NCBI GenBank assembly: GCA_016712275.1
Contig: JADJRI010000032.1
Span: forward strand, 1-64,000
From: Planctomycetota bacterium
GTDB taxonomy: Bacteria > Planctomycetota > Phycisphaerae > UBA1845 > UTPLA1
DNA length: 64,000 bases
Reading direction: 5' to 3'
Part shown: in pieces, positions 57,798 through 64,000 of the stretch
Position numbering within the stretch: the first letter of the stretch is position 1
How the letters are laid out: each line of letters begins with the position of its first letter
Made by a program: the position numbers and the translations under genes
The notes under the pieces: model-generated
The model's database searches: none
What the model was told of the DNA's origin: nothing
What the model saw: only the letters and a program-made list of their open reading frames with translations

Positions 57798-59817
57798 ATG
57801 TCGCAGGTTTGTTATTCGAGAATTGTGATCATCCTGTCGTTTTACTTTTTCTCGAGCGCGCCGGCCGATCCACTGAATGCGTTTTCAAATTCCCGTTTTC
57901 AGAATCAAGGCGAGGCTCCGAGAGAATCCGCTCCTGCGTCAACTACAAGGCCGAGTTCGACGGCCAAAGCAGCGAAAGCTCGAATGCTCGGCGCCTATCG
58001 GTCGACGATCGGCGCGCTGCTCAATCCACTTGCGTGCGCGATCGACAAAAACGATCAGATTTACATTGCTGAATCGGCCCGGCATCGAATCGCGGTATTT
58101 TCAACCAGTGGCAAGTTGATTCGGACATTCGGCCGCAAGGGATCGGGCGATGGCGAATTGCATTTTCCGGCGGGTCTCGCCTTGGGTGCAAATGGAGAGG
58201 TGTATGTCAGCGACAGCGGCAATCATCGCATTTGCGTCTTCGATCGTAACGGCAAGTTTCATCGCAGTTGGGGCGGCTACGGCTCAGTCGCAGGAAAGAT
58301 GATCCGTCCGGCAGGACTGGCCGTCGTAGGCGAGCGTGTTTTTGTTGCGGACACCGGAAACGATCGCGTGCAGGTTTTTGATCTTCACGGTGGAGAGAAG
58401 CGTGTCATCGGCGGTTGGGGTTTCAAACCGGGGCTTTTCAGGCGGCCGGTGGGTGTTGCCATAGACAACGAGAATCGTATGTATGTCTTGGACAGGGACA
58501 ACAACCGGGTTTCAGTGCCTTTGATGCAGACGGCGGAAATCCGCGTGTATGGGGTGAATGGGGGCCGTTTCCCGGAATGCTCGGCGGCCCGCTGGGGTTG
58601 TGCCTGCACCGAAATTTATTGTATATCGCCGACACCATGAACCATCGCATTCAAGTGATGGAACCCAATGGGCGCATGGCGTATCAGTGGGGCATTCATG
58701 CGTTCATGCCGCGCGAGGGAGAAGGCAAACTTCATTATCCAGCGCCATCGCAGTGGCACCCTCCGGAAATTTCGCGGTGGTCTGCGAAGGGTTCGAAAAC
58801 AGATGCCAGATTTTCGACCTGATGCCGCCCGGCCAGACGCCGCCCACGAGCCCATTTGTCCAGAACGATCCGTCGGGGCAGTCCCATTTCGGCATCACGG
58901 CCGGCTTAAGCCAGCATCTGATCGCCCTGAGCGAGGAGGAAATCGATCAAGTTTCGATTCACAATCTTGTGGACGGCGCGGCCGTCAGGATCGCAATGAT
59001 TGGGCAGCACGGTGTTCGGGCGGGACAATTTGTGCGTCCTTCCGGGCTCGATATGAATGCCAAGAATTCGACACTGGTGGTCGGCGACGCCGGCAACCGG
59101 CGTCTGCAGGAATTCAATCTGAAACAGGACCCGCCCGATCAATTGCGATTTATTCCACAAATGGCGACTCTGTCGCGAACGCTCGATTTTTCCGCGCTGC
59201 AAGGGTCGGCAAAGGAACTGCGCGACCGCGCCGTGATCGAGCCGACGATGGTCCGTCGCGATGCTGATGGAGCGATATTCGTGCTTGATGCCGTCCAAAA
59301 TGTCGTGGTGGTGTTGAACAGGGATTTCGAGGTTCAGCGCGTATGGCAACCCGATGAAGGGGGCCGGTCATGGATCAGACCGACGGATTTATCGCTCGAT
59401 TCTGCCGGCAAGACCTTGTTCATCTGCGATGGGGGTCGCGGTACGATAAACTCCTATACGCTCGATGGGCGACGGCGAGCGGAATGGAAGGCTGATTCGC
59501 TTACTGCGCCGGGCGGCGTGGCGGTGTGCCCGGATGGAGGGGTTTTTGTCAGCGATGAATTCGCCCATCGAATCCTAAAGTTCGACGCCAAGGGAAAGCT
59601 GTTGAATTCTTGGGGATCCGAGGGTCTCGGCGCGGGTCAGCTTTACCGCCCACGCGGACTCATGTTGACCGAAGCAGGAAATGTTATTGTCATTGATCAT
59701 GGCAATCACCGGTGCCAGGTCTTTACTGCGGACGGCAAGTACCTCAATGTGTTTGGGGCGACATATTTTATTCGACCGGCGCAGCGAGGTATGAATGATG
59801 CTAACAATGAGAATTAG
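57798..59817 (+). CDS. Secreted NHL-repeat protein, frameshifted
   Basis: A signal peptide (MSQVCYSRIVIILSFYFFSSAP) is followed by NHL beta-propeller repeats. Examples are GELHFPAGLALGANGEVYVS, MIRPAGLAVVGERVFVADTG and GLFRRPVGVAIDNENRMYVL. After indels near 58525 and 58745 the propeller resumes as IAVAPSGNFAVVCEGFENRC. The last blocks are APGGVAVCPDGGVFVSDEF and LYRPRGLMLTEAGNVIVID. About 673 residues. NHL propellers bind proteins or polymers, usually outside the cell. The next gene starts inside its end, so translation is coupled to a lipoprotein and a peroxidase. Confidence 0.8.
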
Positions 59818-60268
59818 TGTCTGTGTGGCGATCCTCATTTCGATCGCCGGCTGCGGACAACCGAAGGCCTCGGGCACGTCTCAAACAGCACGTAGCCAGG
59901 AAGGGGCATCTCCGTCTAAATCTCCGGGAGAGCCTGTCAAACTCTTCGATGCTGAAAAAACCTATCGAATTGAGTTCAGCCCCGATCCGAGTCCCATTGG
60001 TACGTCGGCGCCCTTTTCGCTGCATGTGAATGTCACCCGCGCGTCGACCGGTGAGCCGGTCGGCGAGGAAGCCTCGTTGGTTGTTGATGCGGCGATGCCG
60101 GAACATCGGCACGGTATGAACACCCAGCCCCGCGTCAGTCGTGTCGGCCGGGGGCAGTTCGATGTTGAAGGCATGCTTCTGCACATGCCGGGTCGGTGGG
60201 AAATCTATTTTGATGTCACCGAGGGCGCCGTGACGCGGCGTGCGACGCTGCAACTGGAATTGGAATGA
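59795..60268 (+). CDS. Lipoprotein with YtkA-like domain
   Basis: A 157-residue protein with a lipoprotein signal (MRISVCVAILISIAGC; Cys is the likely lipidation site) and a beta-sandwich of about 105 residues. The conserved stretch MPEHRHGMNTQPRV, with several His and Met, then GRWEIYFDV, is typical of YtkA/FixH-like proteins that may bind copper. The start at 59795 overlaps the NHL gene; ATGs at 59798 and 59807 are also possible. Its stop overlaps the peroxidase start as ATGA. Confidence 0.8.
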   Translation: MMLTMRISVCVAILISIAGCGQPKASGTSQTARSQEGASPSKSPGEPVKLFDAEKTYRIEFSPDPSPIGTSAPFSLHVNVTRASTGEPVGEEASLVVDAAMPEHRHGMNTQPRVSRVGRGQFDVEGMLLHMPGRWEIYFDVTEGAVTRRATLQLELE

Positions 60269-61602
60269 TCCACGACATGCGCCTTGTTCAGCGAAACCTT
60301 CCCTGCTTTGTGTCATCTGTGTTCCTGCTGATTTTCATGTCGTGCGCTCCGCGCAATGTGAAATTTTATTCCGCCGACTCGCCTCATGCGAACAACAGCA
60401 TTTTCACCCCTCGGGAATTCCGCCGAATACTGAAACATGCTTCGCTGCCGCAGGTTTCTGATCCGACGAATCGCCATCTAGACAGCGAACCCGCGGCCCA
60501 GCTTGGCCATCGGCTGTTCTTCGACTCGCGCCTATCTGTCAACAACAAGATCAATTGCGCCACCTGCCACGACCCTGCAAAGGGCTTGGCAGACGGAAAG
60601 CCGATCGCCGAGGGGCTTGGGACCGGTCGCAGGCACACGCCCTCGCTCTGGAATGTCGCCTACAATCGATGGTTTTTCTGGGACGGCCGGGCCGATTCAC
60701 TCTGGGCCCAGGCGCTTCATCCGATTGAGAGTCCGGCTGAAATGGGATCCAGTCGTCTCGCCGCAGCCCATCTGATCTATGGCGATGCAGAGCTTCGCAG
60801 ACTATACGAGTCGACGTTTGGCGAATTGCCGACATTGTCGGACGACATGCGTTTTCCCGCTCAGGGCAAGCCTGCCTCGTCTGTCGATTTGAATGCCGAT
60901 GACGCCGCGTGGAAGTCGATGAACGCCGACGATCAGGATGCAATAAATCGGGTTTTCGCCAATATTGGAAAATCGCTGGCCGCCTATGAGTCCAAGCTGG
61001 TCAGCCGTCGGTCGCCGTTTGATGTGTTCGCCGAAGGGCTGGCAACCGACGACAAGAACAAGATGGCGGTGCTTTCGCCGGCCGCTCAACGGGGCTTGAT
61101 GCTCTTTGTTGGAAGCGCGAATTGTCGTGTCTGTCACGCCGGCCCGAATTTTACCGACGGCGAGTTTCACGACACGCGCGTTCCGACGCTGGACGGTGAA
61201 CAACCAACGGATCCGGGACGATTCAATGGAGTGAACGAGGTCATTCATGATCCATTCAATGCGACCGGTGTTTACAGCGATGAGGGAACGGGTTCGCTGG
61301 TCGAGTTTCTTATCAATAATCCCGAGAATTGGGGGCGGTTCAAAACGCCGTCGCTTCGGAATGTGGCGCGAACCGCGCCGTACATGCATCAGGGGCAGTT
61401 CGCCACGTTGAATGAGGTCATCGATTATTACTCAACGCTGGATAAGGCGCTTCCGGCGGGCCACCACGGCGAGACCATTCTGCAGCCTCTGTTTCTGTCC
61501 GATGAGGAAAAACACGATCTCGTCGCATTTCTTGAGAGTCTCACCGACGAGAATATTCCGCCCGAATGGCTTGTTCGAGCGACGGCTGCGACTGTACCGT
61601 AA
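60265..61602 (+). CDS. Di-heme cytochrome c peroxidase / MauG family lipoprotein
   Basis: A 445-residue protein. The signal has a lipobox (FLLIFMSC). Heme sites are CATCH at 98-102 and CRVCH at 287-291, with the conserved GHRLFFDSRLS, WNVAYNRWFFWDGRADSLWA and TPSLRNVARTAPYMHQG around them. Family activity: reduction of peroxide, or oxidation of a protein or small substrate with two hemes, in the periplasm. The order NHL, YtkA-like lipoprotein, peroxidase suggests one electron-transfer or copper/peroxide unit. Confidence 0.9.
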   Translation: MIHDMRLVQRNLPCFVSSVFLLIFMSCAPRNVKFYSADSPHANNSIFTPREFRRILKHASLPQVSDPTNRHLDSEPAAQLGHRLFFDSRLSVNNKINCATCHDPAKGLADGKPIAEGLGTGRRHTPSLWNVAYNRWFFWDGRADSLWAQALHPIESPAEMGSSRLAAAHLIYGDAELRRLYESTFGELPTLSDDMRFPAQGKPASSVDLNADDAAWKSMNADDQDAINRVFANIGKSLAAYESKLVSRRSPFDVFAEGLATDDKNKMAVLSPAAQRGLMLFVGSANCRVCHAGPNFTDGEFHDTRVPTLDGEQPTDPGRFNGVNEVIHDPFNATGVYSDEGTGSLVEFLINNPENWGRFKTPSLRNVARTAPYMHQGQFATLNEVIDYYSTLDKALPAGHHGETILQPLFLSDEEKHDLVAFLESLTDENIPPEWLVRATAATVP

Positions 61603-61857
61603 CAGGTGTGAATCGGGGGTTGATGATGGTAGCTTCCTCATTCTAACGGTTCAGAATGGGGTGAAATGGGGCGGCCAAACACCTAAAAAGACCGGGAATA
61701 ACCCTGAGAGAAATCTGGAATCGGCGGTACATCCATGAAGTTAATTGGTATTTTGGCGCTAGTCTTGATACGATGGTAAGAGTACATCATTCCTGCGGGA
61801 GCGTCGCAAACTCACCTATTTCCGGTGCTCCCTCGCACGAGGCGAGGAATTAATTTT

Positions 61858-64000
61858 ATGAAACTGCTTATCGCGGTAGCCGTCTGCCTATGTACATTTT
61901 CCACGGTCTTGGCCCATCCGGATGATCCCAAAGTCCGCGACCACCAGCCGCCGTTCGTCGGGCCCAGCTATCGGCAGGATGTTGACGGCCCAATGGATGG
62001 CGGGGAGATGCGCGGGCCGGGATTGTTCGCGTCGAAAGGCGTCGAACTCAAGAGCTGGATCACGCTGTCGGATCTCGCAACACTGACTGGCCAGGCGCAG
62101 GACAACGGTAACGATTGCTGGGGTTACACGTCTCCTTCAGGTCGCGAATATGCGATCATGGGGCTCTTCTCAGGAACGGCGTTTGTTGAGGTTACGACGC
62201 CCGGAAATGCCCAGTATGTCGGCTACATCGACGGTCCAAACAGTCTGTGGCGCGACATCAAGACCTATCAGAACTATGCGTATGCGGTCACTGAAGGCGG
62301 CGGAGGCATTCAAGTCATCAGCCTGGCGAACATCGACGGAGCGACCAATCGCGTTGTTCTTGCGAACACGGTGACCACGGACGGGACCCTTCCCACGACG
62401 GCGTCACACAACGTCATCATCAACGAGCAGAGCGGATTTCTATACCGTTGCGGCGGCGGCAACAACGGGCTGCGAATTTACAGCCTTGCGAATCCCGCGA
62501 CGCCGGTTTTCGTTGGTCAATGGAGCGATCGTTATGTTCACGATTGTCAGGTTGTCAACTATACAACCGGACCCTTCGCCGGCCGCGAGATTGCGATTTG
62601 CTGCTCGGGTTTCAACGGCGGCCAGTCTCAAACCGGTCTCGATTTTCTGGATGTGACCGACAAGCAGAATATTATCAATCTTTATCCCGCCCGGGTGTTC
62701 TGGCCCAATGCGGGCTATTCCCATCAGCTTTGGCTGTCTCCAGATCGAAACTACGCGTATGTCAATGATGAATTGGACGAAGGCAACTTCGGAATCAACA
62801 CCCGAACAATTGTTGTCGATACGCGGTTTCTGTTGGACAACAGCTTCACGGCGCCTTCGGTTGCATCGACCTTTGACGCGCCATCGTCGGCCATTGGACA
62901 CAATCTATATACCCTGAACAACCTTGTTTTCGAGGCGAATTATCGAAGCGGGCTGCGAATTTTCTGTGCCGAGAATCAGACGTCACCCGATGAAGTCGCA
63001 TTCTTTGACACGTACCCGGATGATGATGCCGCCAGCTTTAATGGAGCATGGAGCAACTATCCTTACTTCCCAAGCGGCACGGTCATTGTTTCCGATCTGG
63101 AGCGCGGCCTGTTCGTGCTCGATGTGAGCAAGGCGACGCATACTCTGCAAATCGCTTACCCGCTGGGACATCCCCAGTTTATCGATCCCGATGGCACGAC
63201 AGCGATTCGAGCGTCCGTTCAAACGTCGCAATGTGGCACGACATCGATTCTGCCCGGCAGTGTGACACTCTACTATGACGTTGGCGGCGGGTACGTCGGC
63301 GTTCCGATGGTCAATGTCGGGGGCTCTGATTACGAAGCGTATATCGGCGCATCGGTTTGCGGCACTCCGGTTGCATTTTTTGTTAGTGCACAAAACAACG
63401 AAGGCGACACGTTTACCAATCCGGCAGAGGGCGCTGCGAACGCATTTGATCCATTAGCGCCTACGGCGACGTGATCAGTTCTTACGACAACTTTGAAACC
63501 GACACGGGACAACCTCTGTGGCCGGCGCAACGGCCGGCGCCTGGCAGCGCGGTGTTCCCGTGAATGATCCCGATTGGGCCTATGATCCCGCCACCGATGG
63601 TGACGGCAGCGGTCAATGCTGGCTCACAGAGAATACGTTGGGGAACACGGATGTGGACGGCGGTTCGGTAAGCCTCGTTTCCGCGCCGTTCAGCCTTTTG
63701 CCCGCGCCCTCTCGCCTGAGCTATCTGTACTTCTTGAAGTTGACCACGGTCTCACCTGGCGATGGTCTCTTTGTCGAAATCAGCAGCAACGGTGGTGCCG
63801 GACCGTGGACACTCGTTCGCAGCTATGTTGCCGACGGTGGCCTCTCATGGCATGCGGACCAGATCGAATCAAGCGAGTTGACGACGCTGGGTGTTACGCT
63901 CACGGCAAACATGGCGGCGCGATTTACGGCGGCGGACATCAATCCCGGCGCCATTGTCGAAGCGGGCCTTGATGGTTTTGCGATCAGACGCCTTGATTGC
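61858..64000 (+). CDS. Choice-of-anchor B family secreted protein, frameshifted, runs off the window
   Basis: A signal peptide (MKLLIAVAVCLCTFSTVLA) is followed by a beta-propeller-like choice-of-anchor B domain: WGYTSPSGREYAIMGLFSG, YIDGPNSLWRDIKTYQNYAY, then SHQLWLSPDRNYAYVNDEL. GAGGCGAGG precedes the start. The first frame stops at 63474, but two shifts (near 63470 and 63505) restore coding as GDVISSYDNFETD, then TTSVAGATAGAWQRGVPVND up to the window edge. The 3' end is beyond the window. Probably secreted. Confidence 0.8.

Overview
The window reads as a moderately GC-rich chromosome segment of a member of the Planctomycetota. The lineage call is inference. It rests on two Ser/Thr kinase plus ECF sigma factor loci, several exported proteins ending in dockerin-like GDxNxDG calcium-loop repeats, a PEP-CTERM protein, giant CARDB/RHS surface proteins, and a peptide that copies the planctomycete pseudopilin helix. 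There is no rRNA, no complete tRNA and no CRISPR array.

Left part (1-13.2 kb, accessory). Small membrane proteins and a frameshifted winged-helix protein lie beside a decayed IS5-family element (2460-3305). A patatin-like phospholipase follows, with a zinc-ribbon protein 5 bp downstream. Then comes a tightly packed cassette of mobile-element type: small hypotheticals, a CobS-like AAA+ ATPase with an N-terminal zinc finger, a CobT-like HExxH/VWA protein, a RAMA-like protein, and DUF6933 and DUF6573 proteins.

Middle part (13.3-31 kb, minus strand). This is a block of secreted or surface proteins: a PEP-CTERM protein, a dockerin protein, a roughly 9.9 kb choice-of-anchor-L/CARDB/RHS gene, a dockerin protein carrying a four-copy 19-residue repeat, and a glycine-rich exported protein. 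A LuxR-type regulator follows.

Right-middle (31-48 kb). An ECF sigma/kinase pair is followed by about 1.3 kb of sequence with no convincing gene. Next is a second AAA+ / HEAT / HExxH-VWA operon (36.2-40.3 kb), an ADP-ribosylglycohydrolase, and a TPR-CHAT protease-like gene whose 5' end abuts an IS21-family remnant. Two adjacent conserved hypotheticals come next, and then an exact 5' half of a tRNA-Arg(CCU) gene cut at the anticodon loop (48144-48182). The half-tRNA may mark the edge of an integrated island lying to its left.

Right part (48.5-64 kb). A second kinase / small exported protein / ECF sigma locus (minus strand) is followed on the plus strand by two dockerin proteins, one of them a large beta-strand-repeat adhesin. 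An NHL-repeat protein, a YtkA-like lipoprotein and a di-heme cytochrome c peroxidase are packed together, and a choice-of-anchor B protein runs off the window.

A dominant property is the high number of single-base frameshifts inside otherwise well-conserved genes, several at homopolymers. They look more like uncorrected sequencing indels than like decay, so many genes below are described as one locus spread over two or more reading frames.
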